Shown here piece after piece: positions 51,756 to 59,977 of a stretch of DNA of 64,000 nt (the stretch's first letter is position 1; the number at the start of each line of letters is the position of its first letter). A program made the position numbers and the translations under genes. The DNA comes from Arthrobacter_B sp038069765 (GTDB lineage: Bacteria; Actinomycetota; Actinomycetes; Actinomycetales; Micrococcaceae): positions 62,001-126,000 of the forward strand of contig NZ_JBBPFS010000008.1 of assembly GCF_038069765.1 (NCBI RefSeq), given 5' to 3'. The notes under the pieces were generated by a model. The model saw only the letters and a list, made by a program, of their open reading frames with translations. It searched no databases and had not been told where the DNA came from.

Positions 51756-52640
51756 ATGTTGGATGTGCACCGGCTTCGAATCTTCTCCTCCGTGGTGGCC
51801 AGCGGCTCCGTGGCCGCCGCCGCGGCCAACCTCGGGTACACGCCCTCGGCGGTCAGTCAGCACCTCACGATCCTGCAGCGCGAAACCGGCCTCACCCTCC
51901 TCGAGCGTGCCGGCCGCGGCCTGCGTCCGACGGCGGCGGGGCTGGCGGTGGCAGCGCAGGCGGAAGAGATCCTGGCCCGGCTCAGTGAGGCGGAGACGAT
52001 GCTGTCCGATCTCCGGACCGGACGCAACGGGCGGCTGTCCATGGCCTACTTCGCATCCGTCGGTGCCACCTGGATGCCCGAAGTGGCCCGGCGGCTGACC
52101 ACCGACCTGCCCGGCGTCCGGCTGGAACTGCAGCTGCGCGACGACGTCGCTCTGGACCCGGAGGACCGTCCCGATATCCAGCTGGTGGTCGGACGCAAGG
52201 GGAGCATCACTCCGGGCAGCGGCTTCGACGCCCACCACCTGGTGGACGACCCCTACGTGGCGGTGCTGCCCGACCATCATCCCTTTGCCTGCCGGACGGA
52301 GATCGAGCTGGCGGAACTGGGCGGGGAACAGTGGGTGGACAACGACTTCGCCCACGGGCTGTGCCGGCTAAACCTGCTGGATGCCTGCGCGGCCGCGGGT
52401 TTCACCCCTACCTTCCAGATCGAAGCCCACGACTATGCCACCGCCATCGCCTTTGTCAGCGCCGGCATCGGCATCACGGTGCTGCCGGCACTGAGCGCCC
52501 AGCAGCTGCCCGCCAACGTCCGCCGGATCCCGGTGGTTCGCCCCGCTCCCGTCCGCTCCATCTACGCGGTGGTGCGCCGCAGCATGGCCGGCACCGAACC
52601 GGTGCAGCTGGTCCTGGAGACCCTGTTGGCGGACCAATAG
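51756..52640 (+). CDS. LysR-family transcriptional regulator
   Basis: A 294-residue regulator of standard length. The N-terminal helix-turn-helix (LRIFSSVVASGSVAAAAANL, GYTPSAVSQHLTILQRETGL) is followed by a linker helix, then a periplasmic-binding-like effector domain from about residue 90 (GRLSMAYFASVGATWMPEVA ... PYVAVLPDHHPF ... AGIGITVLPAL). Divergent from the EamA transporter with an 82-base shared promoter region, so it most likely senses the transported compound. Confidence 0.93.
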   Translation: MLDVHRLRIFSSVVASGSVAAAAANLGYTPSAVSQHLTILQRETGLTLLERAGRGLRPTAAGLAVAAQAEEILARLSEAETMLSDLRTGRNGRLSMAYFASVGATWMPEVARRLTTDLPGVRLELQLRDDVALDPEDRPDIQLVVGRKGSITPGSGFDAHHLVDDPYVAVLPDHHPFACRTEIELAELGGEQWVDNDFAHGLCRLNLLDACAAAGFTPTFQIEAHDYATAIAFVSAGIGITVLPALSAQQLPANVRRIPVVRPAPVRSIYAVVRRSMAGTEPVQLVLETLLADQ

Positions 52641-52647
52641 GTGTCCG

Positions 52648-53319
52648 TCACCGGAAATGGAGCCAGGCGGCACGGCCGGAGGGCGGCTGATAGTCGGAGG
52701 TGAGAGGGGGCGTGTAAAGCAGGACATACTGCCCCGGACCGGCTTCGTCATTGGAGAAACACACGTCGCCGCTGGTCGAGCCGCCCGGCGCTATTTTTCC
52801 GCCAGCGCCCAGCTGGTTATCGCTTCCATACTGAACGGTGTAATTAATGAGTCCTCCGGGTGTCTGGAGATTCCAGTCAAAGGTGTCGAACGTGATCTGC
52901 GCGCCGGAGTTGTTCTTCAGTGTGGTGGACGTACACAGGGTCGGCGAATCGTCATACGTCGTCGTCTTTCCGTCAAAGAGTTCCGAGGCGGTGACGCTGA
53001 GCCCGTCGATGGTGAGGGAATCTTCGGGCTGCCCCACAACATCGCCGCGCATCTCACCGGGAAAAACGGGCGCCGCAGCTGGCCCGGTGGGTTCCGCGGA
53101 GGCAGTGACCGCATCCTCATCCGGAGCAGCAGCGGTACTTCCGTCATTACCGCCATCGGAAAGCAGGATAACGATGATGAGGATCAGGGCGAGCTCAAAG
53201 AGAAGACGCAAATTTCCGGTCCGGGGGCGTTGCGGACGTCTGCGCTGGCGGACGGGATGCCTCGGCTTATAAGGCACAGACGTGTTTTCCGGCGGTTTCA
53301 CGTAATCAAACCTGGGCAT
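52648..53319 (-). CDS. DUF4352-like membrane-anchored protein
   Basis: A 223-residue protein with a Pro/Arg-rich cytoplasmic N-terminus, one membrane segment (LLFELALILIIVILL, about 38-53), an acidic linker and an extracytoplasmic Ig-like domain. The domain shows the DUF4352/telokin-like pattern: TLCTSTTLKNNSGAQITFDT, then FDWNLQTPGG and GGSTSGDVCF. Two Cys (in LCTST and VCFSN) may form a disulfide. Converges with lysR. Confidence 0.75.
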   Translation of the reverse strand: MPRFDYVKPPENTSVPYKPRHPVRQRRRPQRPRTGNLRLLFELALILIIVILLSDGGNDGSTAAAPDEDAVTASAEPTGPAAAPVFPGEMRGDVVGQPEDSLTIDGLSVTASELFDGKTTTYDDSPTLCTSTTLKNNSGAQITFDTFDWNLQTPGGLINYTVQYGSDNQLGAGGKIAPGGSTSGDVCFSNDEAGPGQYVLLYTPPLTSDYQPPSGRAAWLHFR

Positions 53320-53460
53320 TGTTTTGAGGCCTCATTCTGGTGTGTTGCTGGTGCGCATTCTCCCCGCGGAAATCTACCGTAGTTTCGACCTATCGACGAT
53401 TTTCCTTATCCAGCCTGCAGCCTGCCGGACTATCTCCGGCCGCACATGAATGGACAACCA

Positions 53461-54078
53461 TGAATCCGGGAAGTGCATCCCCAGAAGCGATCAGGGAACC
53501 GCAAACACGCAAGGACTCCTTGGGTAAGGAAGCCAAGAAGCCAAAGTCGCTCAAAATCCGGCTTGCTACTGGTCATTCGGCTGCTGATGCTCGGAATCTT
53601 TGTGGTCCTGCCGGGAACTGACCTTTCAATGCAGGAATACAACAACACTCACCCCAGTACATTCCACAACTGCACGGTTACCCGAGCCGACCCCTACCAC
53701 AGGGCCTCCAGAAAGGGGACGGGTAGCTACAAAGTCCTCATCGACACCTCGGATTGCGGAGACTACGAGTTGGATCGTGGAGTCACTAAGAGCAATTACC
53801 GAGACGTTGCTCAAAAACTAACCCCAGGGGAATACCGGCTGGAGCTGGCGGCTACGGCCGTGGCCTTCGAAGGAGTCCCACAAATTCTTCAGCGACCGCG
53901 TACTCATCGAGTCGCGCTGGAAGGACCACGGACCGGTAGGGCCCTCAGCGCCGCGGCATCGGTGCCTTCGGCGGAGCGCAACAATGGCGCATCCGGTACA
54001 TACTTCCGTCCCGCAGGTGTCACAGTCGTAACAACTGTCACAAGTATGGTTAGGCATGCCTTACTCTTGAGTTGTTAG
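53461..54078 (+). pseudogene. Small membrane-anchored protein gene, probably frameshifted
   Basis: One membrane segment (LLVIRLLMLGIFVVLP) and an extracytoplasmic domain (HNCTVTRADPYHR; LIDTSDCGDYELDRG) lie in one frame from about 53570. The natural N-terminus, however, seems to be the ATG at 53461 (NPGSASPEAIREPQTRKD) in another frame. The long frame then runs into the iron-box promoter before stopping at 54078. Near 53880 a third frame reads FFSDRVLIESRWKDHGPV and stops, a more natural C-terminus. Two frame changes suggest a pseudogene or sequence errors. No family named. Confidence 0.45.
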
Positions 54079-54088
54079 GCAGCCCTAA
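54050..54088. promoter_or_regulatory. Two DtxR/IdeR-like iron boxes upstream of the siderophore importer
   Basis: TTAGGCATGCCTTA (54050-54063) and TTAGGCAGCCCTAA (54075-54088) are palindromes of the TTAGG...CCTAA type recognised by DtxR/IdeR iron repressors, centred 25 bases apart. They lie about 70-110 bases before the binding-protein start, consistent with iron-repressed transcription of 54161-58165. Confidence 0.75.
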
Positions 54089-54160
54089 AACCAGTGCGGC
54101 GCCCCGGCTCGCTTCGGTACCAGCCGGGTTGCACCCTCCTGTTGACGAAGGAACACCACC

Positions 54161-55180
54161 TTGCGCCTCTCCCGTATCACCGCCGTCTGCGCGGCCGCAC
54201 TGCTCACCACTGGACTGGCGGCCTGCTCCACCCCGGCCGCCAGCAGCGACGAAGCCACCGGCTCCGCGTTTGAGCCCATCACCATCGAGCACGCCCTGGG
54301 CACCACCACCATCGAGACCAAGCCCGAGCGCGTGGCCACGGTCAACTGGGCCAACCACGAGGTGCCGCTGGCCCTGGGCATCGTCCCGGTGGGCATGGCC
54401 GCAGCAAACTACGGCGACGACGACGGCGACGGCCTGCTTCCGTGGGTCAGCGAAAAGCTCGAGGAACTCGGCGGTGAAACCCCGGTGCTGTTCGACGAAA
54501 ACGACGGCATCGACTTTGAAGCCGTGGCCGACACCCAGCCGGACGTCATCCTGGCCGCCTACTCCGGCCTGACGCAGGAGGACTACGACACGCTGAGCGA
54601 AATCGCCCCCGTGGTCGCTTACCCGGAAACCGCCTGGGGCACCTCCTGGCGCGAAATGATCGAGCTGAACGCCGAAGGCCTGGGCATGCAGCAGGAAGGC
54701 GAAGAACTGATTGCCGACCTCGAAACCGAAATGTCCGAAGCCGCCGCCGAGCACCCGGAGCTCGAAGGCAAAAACGCCATGTTCCTGACCCACGTGGACA
54801 CCACCGACCTCAGCGAGGTCAGCTTCTACACCACAAAGGACACCCGCACCATGTTCTTCGAGGACCTGGGCATGGCAGTGGCCGGCAGCGTCAAGACCGC
54901 CTCCGACGCCACCGACAAGTTCTCCCTGACGCAGAGCGCCGAGCAGGCCGACGCCTTCAACGACGTGGACGTGATTGTCAGCTACGGCGGCGAGGAACTC
55001 GTCAGCGCGCTGGAAGCCGATCCGCTGCTCTCGCAGATCCCCGCCGTCGCCAACGGTTCCATCGTGCTGCTGCCCGACACCCCGCTGGGCACCGCCGCCA
55101 ACCCGACGCCGCTGGCGATCTCCTGGGTCCTGGACGACTACCTCGCCCTGCTCTCCGACGCAGCCGCCAAGGCCAAGTGA
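54161..55180 (+). CDS. Iron-siderophore ABC importer, substrate-binding lipoprotein
   Basis: A 339-residue FecB/FepB-like protein. TTG start behind GAAGGA. Signal peptide with lipobox LAAC (Cys about residue 22). The mature region opens with ITIEHALGTTTIETKPERVA, then LALGIVPVGMA, DVILAAYSGLTQEDYDTLSE and the typical C-terminal WVLDDYLALL. It captures Fe-siderophore outside the membrane for the two permeases. First gene of a four-gene operon with GTGA overlaps; iron boxes precede it. Confidence 0.93.
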   Translation: MRLSRITAVCAAALLTTGLAACSTPAASSDEATGSAFEPITIEHALGTTTIETKPERVATVNWANHEVPLALGIVPVGMAAANYGDDDGDGLLPWVSEKLEELGGETPVLFDENDGIDFEAVADTQPDVILAAYSGLTQEDYDTLSEIAPVVAYPETAWGTSWREMIELNAEGLGMQQEGEELIADLETEMSEAAAEHPELEGKNAMFLTHVDTTDLSEVSFYTTKDTRTMFFEDLGMAVAGSVKTASDATDKFSLTQSAEQADAFNDVDVIVSYGGEELVSALEADPLLSQIPAVANGSIVLLPDTPLGTAANPTPLAISWVLDDYLALLSDAAAKAK

Positions 55181-56217
55181 CACTGACGGAACCTGCAGCC
55201 CCGGACGCCGCGGTACGACGGCGCCCGGGGCGCCTGCGTGCGCTCTGGCTGCTGGCCGTCGTCGCCGTGCTCGCCGCCCTGATGCTCGCCAGTATCACCG
55301 TGGGAGCGCGCGACGTCGGCTGGAACGACATTCTTGCCGCTCTGGGCGGTTCTTCCGACGGCTTTGACGAAGCCGCCGTCGCCAAGCGGATTCCGCGCAC
55401 GCTGCTCGCCGTCGTCGCCGGCGCCGCCCTGGGCCTCTCCGGCGCCGTGATGCAGGGCGTGACCCGCAATCCGCTGGCCGATCCGGGCATTCTCGGCATC
55501 AACATGGGCGCTTCGCTCGCCATTGTTGCCGGCATGGCGTTCTTCGGCCTGGCCGCCGCCTCCAGCTACATCTGGCTCGCCATTGCCGGCGCCGCCGTCA
55601 CCGCCGTCTTCGTGTACACCGTCGGCTCGATTGGCCGCGGCCCCGCCACCCCGCTGAAGCTTGCGCTGGCCGGCGCCGCGACGTCGGCCGCCCTGGCCTC
55701 CTTTGTCAGCGCCATTGTGCTGCCGCGCAACGACATGGCGCAGGGCGTGCGGTCCTGGCAGATCGGCGGTGTGGGCGGGGGCTCGTACGAGAGCATCACC
55801 CAGATCCTGCCCTTCCTGCTGGTCGGCTTCGCCATCTGCCTGCTCTCGGCCCGCGGCCTGAACTCCCTGGCCCTGGGCGACGAGCTGGCCGCCGGGCTGG
55901 GGGAGCGGGTAGCCCTGGCCCGCGGCGCCGCCTCGCTCGGCGCCGTCATCCTCTGCGGCGCGTCAACCGCCGTCACCGGACCCATCGCCTTTGTCGGACT
56001 CGTGGTGCCGCACGCCTGCCGGCTGCTGGCCGGGGTGGACCACCGCTGGCTGCTGCCCTTTTCCGCCGTCGCCGGAGCCGCCCTGGTGACCGCCGCCGAC
56101 GTGCTCGGCCGTATCATCGCCCGCCCCGCGGAGATCGACGTCGGCATCCTCACCGCGCTGATCGGCGCCCCCGTTTTCATCTACATCGTCCGCCGGCAGA
56201 AGGTGCGTGCCCTGTGA
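55177..56217 (+). CDS. Iron-siderophore ABC importer, FecCD permease 1
   Basis: A 346-residue FecCD-family permease with about ten hydrophobic segments. Blocks: RIPRTLLAVVAGAALGLSGA, VMQGVTRNPLADPGILGINM, WQIGGVGGGSYESI, and GPIAFVGLVVPHACRLLAG followed by the D/R-rich DVLGRIIARPAEIDVGIL. GTG start overlapping the binding-protein stop. Pairs with permease 2 to form the channel. Confidence 0.94.
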   Translation: MTLTEPAAPDAAVRRRPGRLRALWLLAVVAVLAALMLASITVGARDVGWNDILAALGGSSDGFDEAAVAKRIPRTLLAVVAGAALGLSGAVMQGVTRNPLADPGILGINMGASLAIVAGMAFFGLAAASSYIWLAIAGAAVTAVFVYTVGSIGRGPATPLKLALAGAATSAALASFVSAIVLPRNDMAQGVRSWQIGGVGGGSYESITQILPFLLVGFAICLLSARGLNSLALGDELAAGLGERVALARGAASLGAVILCGASTAVTGPIAFVGLVVPHACRLLAGVDHRWLLPFSAVAGAALVTAADVLGRIIARPAEIDVGILTALIGAPVFIYIVRRQKVRAL

Positions 56218-57335
56218 ACCCCGCAAGCCCCGCCGCCGCCGCGCCGGAGACCGCCGCTGCCGCCACAGGAACCGCCGCTGCCGCCACAGGAACCGCCGCC
56301 GGCAGCGAAACCACAAGTGCCGCCGTCGCGCGTGTCCGCTCCGGGGCCGCCCGCCGCTACCGGCTGGTGGTTACTCTGCTCGCCGTCGGCATCCTGGCCG
56401 TCTTCGCGCTGAGCCTGATGGCCGGCCGCACCTTCTATGCTCCGGCGGACGTGCTGAACGTGATCCTCGGCGAGGACGTGCCCGGCGCCTCCTTCGCCGT
56501 CGGACGCCTTCGCCTGCCGCGCGCGGCACTGGCCGTGCTCACCGGCGCCTGCTTTGGCCTGGCCGGCGTCGCGTTCCAGACCATGCTGCGCAACCCGCTG
56601 GCGAGCCCGGACATCATCGGCATCAGCTCCGGCGCCGGAGCGGGCGCTGCCTTCGCCATTGTGGGCCTCGGCCTCGGCGGCGCAGCGGTGTCCACGTTTG
56701 CCATTGTTTCCGGACTGATCGTGGCGCTGGCCGTCTATGCGCTGTCCTATAAGAGGGGGGTGGCGGACACCCGGCTGATCCTGGTGGGCATCGGCATTGC
56801 CGCGATGCTGGATTCGGTCACCGCGTACGTGCTGAACCAGGCGCCGGAATGGGAGCTGCAGGAGGCCATGCGCTGGCTGACCGGCAGCCTCAACGGCGCG
56901 TCCTGGAACCAGGTGCTCCCGGTGCTCGCCGCCATGCTGGTACTGACGCCGGTACTGCTGGGACAGTCCAAAAACCTGGCCGTCACCCGGCTCGGCGACG
57001 ACGCCGCGTCCGCCCTGTGCGTGCGGGTGAACCTCACCCGGATTGTGGTGATTGTGGCCGCCGTCGGCCTCATTTCCTTTGCCACCGCGGCTGCCGGACC
57101 GATCGCGTTTGTCGCGTTCCTCTCCGGGCCGATCGCCGCCCGCCTGGTGGGCCCGGGCCCGTCGCTGCTGATTCCCGCCGGACTGGTGGGAGCGCTGCTG
57201 GTGCTGGTGGCAGACTTCTGCGGCCAGTACGCCTTTGGCACCCGGATGCCGGTGGGCATCATCACCGGGGTGCTCGGCGCCCCGTTCCTCGTTTACCTCA
57301 TTGTCCGCGTCAACCGCGCAGGAGCCTCGCTGTGA
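56214..57335 (+). CDS. Iron-siderophore ABC importer, FecCD permease 2
   Basis: A 373-residue FecCD permease. Its first 45 residues are an Ala/Thr-rich cytoplasmic tail encoded partly by a 21-bp tandem repeat, unusual for the family. The permease proper follows: RLRLPRAALAVLTGACFGLA, FQTMLRNPLASPDIIGISSG, MRWLTGSLNGASW, and a C-terminal coupling region with GPIAFVAFLSGPIA. GTG start overlapping permease 1 and GTGA overlap with the ATPase. Confidence 0.93.
   Translation: MNPASPAAAAPETAAAATGTAAAATGTAAGSETTSAAVARVRSGAARRYRLVVTLLAVGILAVFALSLMAGRTFYAPADVLNVILGEDVPGASFAVGRLRLPRAALAVLTGACFGLAGVAFQTMLRNPLASPDIIGISSGAGAGAAFAIVGLGLGGAAVSTFAIVSGLIVALAVYALSYKRGVADTRLILVGIGIAAMLDSVTAYVLNQAPEWELQEAMRWLTGSLNGASWNQVLPVLAAMLVLTPVLLGQSKNLAVTRLGDDAASALCVRVNLTRIVVIVAAVGLISFATAAAGPIAFVAFLSGPIAARLVGPGPSLLIPAGLVGALLVLVADFCGQYAFGTRMPVGIITGVLGAPFLVYLIVRVNRAGASL
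56250..56300 (+). repeat. 21-bp tandem repeat in the permease 2 N-terminus
   Basis: Two full copies of a 21-base unit (56250-56270 and 56271-56291, beginning ACCGCCGCTGCC and ending CACAGGA) and a partial third. Each unit adds seven residues (about TAAAATG), so copy change keeps the frame. Confidence 0.85.
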
Positions 57336-58165
57336 CCGCAAGCCATTCCCTGAACGTCGAAAACCTCACGCTGGGCTACGGCGACCGCACGGTCATCGAT
57401 TCCCTGGACCTGGTGGTTCCGCCGGGCAAAGTCACCGCGATCATCGGCGCCAACGCCTGCGGCAAGTCCACGCTGCTGCGCTCGATGTCCCGGCTGCTTA
57501 CCCCGCGCTCCGGGCACGTGCTGCTGGACGGCAAGGCGGTGCACTCGATTCCGGCGAAGCAGCTGGCCCGCACGCTCGGGCTGCTGCCGCAGTCGCCCAT
57601 CGCGCCCGAAGGGATCACGGTCGCGGACCTGGTGGGCCGCGGGCGACATCCGCACCAGGGCATCTTTGCGCGCTGGAGCAAGGCCGACGACGACGCCGTC
57701 GCCTCCGCGCTCGACGCCACCGAAACCGCCGCGCTCGCGGACCGGGCCGTGGACGAGCTCTCCGGCGGGCAGCGGCAGCGGGTCTGGATTGCCATGGCGC
57801 TGGCGCAGCAGACCGATCTGCTGCTGCTGGATGAGCCGACCACGTTCCTGGACGTCAGCCACCAGATTGAGGTGCTGGACCTGCTCACCGACCTGAACCG
57901 CTCCCGCGGCACCACCATTGTGATGGTGCTGCACGACCTGAACCTGGCCGCCCGCTACGCCGACCATCTGGTGGCCGTGGCCGGCGGGAAGCTGCATGCT
58001 GCCGGCCGGCCCGAGGACGTGCTGACCGAGGACACCGTGCGGACCGTGTTCGGGATGGAGAACCGGGTGATCACGGATCCGTCCTCCGGCAAACCGCTGA
58101 TGCTGCCGCTGGGCCGGCACCACGTGCTTTCGGACTCGATGTCCGGGGAGCCTGCACACCGCTGA
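57332..58165 (+). CDS. Iron-siderophore ABC importer, ATPase
   Basis: A 277-residue FecE/FepC ATPase. GTG start overlapping permease 2. Walker A GANACGKSTLL, Q-loop LLPQSPIAPEGI, signature LSGGQRQRVWIA, Walker B LLLLDEPTTFLD and H-loop VMVLHDLNLAARYAD. The C-terminus (GRHHVLSD) is typical. The last codons and stop lie inside the first unit of a 16-bp repeat. Confidence 0.95.
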   Translation: MTASHSLNVENLTLGYGDRTVIDSLDLVVPPGKVTAIIGANACGKSTLLRSMSRLLTPRSGHVLLDGKAVHSIPAKQLARTLGLLPQSPIAPEGITVADLVGRGRHPHQGIFARWSKADDDAVASALDATETAALADRAVDELSGGQRQRVWIAMALAQQTDLLLLDEPTTFLDVSHQIEVLDLLTDLNRSRGTTIVMVLHDLNLAARYADHLVAVAGGKLHAAGRPEDVLTEDTVRTVFGMENRVITDPSSGKPLMLPLGRHHVLSDSMSGEPAHR

Positions 58166-58211
58166 GCCTGCACACCGCTGAGCCTGCACACCGCTGAGCC
58201 TGCACACCGCT
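58148..58211 (+). repeat. Four tandem copies of a 16-bp repeat at the operon end
   Basis: GAGCCTGCACACCGCT occurs four times head-to-tail without mismatch. The first copy codes for the last residues of the ATPase (EPAHR), and its junction supplies the TGA stop. Each later junction repeats the TGA. Confidence 0.93.
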
Positions 58212-58278
58212 AGGATCACGGCCGCTAGGATCGCAGGGGCGCGGCTGTCCCGGTCCGCCCCCGCAAAGGAGCGTACGT

Positions 58279-58710
58279 ATGTCCATGCCAGCTGTTCCCA
58301 CCCTGTCCGAGTCCCGGATCCTTGCCGAGGCCGTGCTGGACAAAGCACGGGAGCTTGGCGTCACCATGAGCGTCTGCGTCGTCGATGCCGCCGGCCACGA
58401 GCTGTTGACGATCCGGGGTGACGGAGCGGCGTGGTTCACGCCAGGTGTTGCCCGGGCCAAGGCACAGACGGCTGCCGCCATGAAAAAAGACACTTCAGCC
58501 CTCGCTGACCTGGATGCACGGTTCCCCGGCCTGATTCCCCTGATTGCCGACCAGCTGTCCTTCCAGCCCACCGTCCTAGCCGGCGGCGTCGTCGACTCTG
58601 CCGCGCAGCCGCTGTGGGCCGTGGGAGTCAGCGGAGCGCTGCCGGAACAGGACGAGGAATGCGCACGGGCTGCCCTGACCGCTGCCCGGGTGGCGGCGGT
58701 CGGCCGGTAA
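58279..58710 (+). CDS. GlcG/HbpS-like heme-binding family protein
   Basis: A 143-residue protein of the GlcG/HbpS (DUF336) family. It starts with SRILAEAVLDKARELGV, then MSVCVVDAAGHELLTIRGDG and ARAKAQTAAAMKKDTSAL, with the C-terminal half carrying AGGVVDSAAQPLWAVGVSGA and DEECARAALTAA. HbpS members bind heme and sense redox in actinobacteria. Its position after the iron importer fits an iron/heme role, but function is inferred. ATG behind GGAGCG. Confidence 0.88.
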   Translation: MSMPAVPTLSESRILAEAVLDKARELGVTMSVCVVDAAGHELLTIRGDGAAWFTPGVARAKAQTAAAMKKDTSALADLDARFPGLIPLIADQLSFQPTVLAGGVVDSAAQPLWAVGVSGALPEQDEECARAALTAARVAAVGR

Positions 58711-58751
58711 CGGAGCCCGACTGCCGCCGCGGCTCCCCGTAGAATCGTCTG

Positions 58752-59363
58752 ATGCCGGAAACCACGCAAGTCCCGACGTCGGGCGTCTCCGCTGCCTCCA
58801 CCCGGGCAGCACGCATCGTCACCGAAACCACCGCCCCGACCGTCCTCGTGGGGCTGCTCCTGCTGCTGCAGCCCCTGCTCAGCCCCGGCGTCACCTGGCT
58901 GCAGGGCATCGTGGCGGCGGGTTTCACCGTGGGACTGCCCTTTGCCGGGATCCTCTGGCTGAAGCGGCGCGGGGCGGTCACCGACCACCACGTGGGCAGG
59001 CGCGAGCAGCGCGCACCGATCCTGGTCGCGTCCGCGGCGTCCATCGGCGTCGGCGCGCTGCTTCTCATCCTCCTGGATGCTCCGGCGGCACTGTTCGGCG
59101 AAATCGGGGGAGTGTTCATCGGGCTGGTCCTGTGCCTGGCGGCAAACCTGGTGTGGAAGCTCTCGGTCCATTCCGCGGTGGCGGCCTACGTGGGCCTGGC
59201 GCTGCTGGCTCCCGTTCCGCTGGTGGGATCGGCGCTCGCCCTGCTGCTGGCATCAGCCACCGGATGGTCCCGGGTGAAGCTCGGGGACCACACCCCCACG
59301 CAGGTTCTGGCAGGCCATGCAGCCGGATGCCTCGCCTTCGCCGCGGCGCTGCTCCTGCCCTGA
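58752..59363 (+). CDS. PAP2-like membrane phosphatase-family protein
   Basis: A 203-residue protein with five to six hydrophobic segments. The PAP2 signature is partly visible: NLVWKLSVHSAVAAYVGLAL (central His) and SRVKLGDHTPTQVLAGHAAG (C3-like SR...H...G). The N-terminal KxxxxxxRP-type motif is not clear, so activity is uncertain. The ATG at 58752 gives the PETTQVPTS start. It lies between the heme-binding gene and the ImmA/IrrE operon. Confidence 0.75.
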   Translation: MPETTQVPTSGVSAASTRAARIVTETTAPTVLVGLLLLLQPLLSPGVTWLQGIVAAGFTVGLPFAGILWLKRRGAVTDHHVGRREQRAPILVASAASIGVGALLLILLDAPAALFGEIGGVFIGLVLCLAANLVWKLSVHSAVAAYVGLALLAPVPLVGSALALLLASATGWSRVKLGDHTPTQVLAGHAAGCLAFAAALLLP

Positions 59364-59479
59364 TGCTCTTCCCCTGAAGCCTGCCCGGCTGTGCCCGCTT
59401 TAGCCCTTTTGGGATAAAGTCGGTGCAGTCTCTTTCCATAAATACGCAGGAAATGTGGAAAACACACGATGGGGAATTA

Positions 59480-59977
59480 ATGGCAGTGCGTTTTAGGAAG
59501 TCCGACGGCGGTGAACGGGCAGCCTCGGAAGCAGCCGTAGCTGCCCTCAGTCTCGGCGAACACGTGACCTTTGATGAATTGCTGGACGTGGTCACGAAGG
59601 CCCATGGAAAACCGATTGAACTTCGCGATATCGACCATTCGGTAATTCCCGCCGTCACCGGTCTGTGGATCGAGAAGGATGCAAAGTCGATCATCCTGCT
59701 GCCGTCCGGCGACAACCGGCTGCACCGCACGCATGCGGCGTGCCACGAGTTTGGGCATATTCTCCTGCGCCACCAGGGGTGCGGCGGGGTGGAGACGGCC
59801 ATGCCGTCCATGTTCCAGCACGTCGGCAGCCGCAGAGGGATCAAGCGGATGCTGGCTCGCTCCCTGGACTGGAATGAGACCGAACGGGCCGCCGAGCACG
59901 TTGCCTACCTGCTCTCCCTCGCCCTGCTGCCCGAGGAGCGCCAGAGCCCCAGCGGCTTTGAGCGGACCTTTATATGA
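59480..59977 (+). CDS. ImmA/IrrE-like zinc metallopeptidase
   Basis: A 165-residue soluble protein. The ATG at 59480 (MAVRFRKSDGG) follows GGGGA at 6 bases; upstream starts have no ribosome site. The zinc motif HEFGH lies in RTHAACHEFGHILLRHQG (about residue 92), with a downstream acidic stretch ETERAAEHVAYLLSLALLP containing a plausible third ligand. ImmA/IrrE peptidases often cleave XRE-type regulators or repressors. The gene overlaps the MAB_1171c-like gene by ATGA and the operon ends with an XRE gene, supporting a protease-regulator pair. Confidence 0.85.
   Translation: MAVRFRKSDGGERAASEAAVAALSLGEHVTFDELLDVVTKAHGKPIELRDIDHSVIPAVTGLWIEKDAKSIILLPSGDNRLHRTHAACHEFGHILLRHQGCGGVETAMPSMFQHVGSRRGIKRMLARSLDWNETERAAEHVAYLLSLALLPEERQSPSGFERTFI

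Noticed and set aside
56181..57341. A 386-codon minus-strand frame opposite FecCD permease 2
   Set aside because: Low-complexity His/Gly/Arg/Gln translation, fully overlapped by a clear permease gene.
58148..58211. The four 16-bp repeats as a CRISPR array
   Set aside because: The repeats are contiguous with no spacers and partly coding; no cas genes are present.
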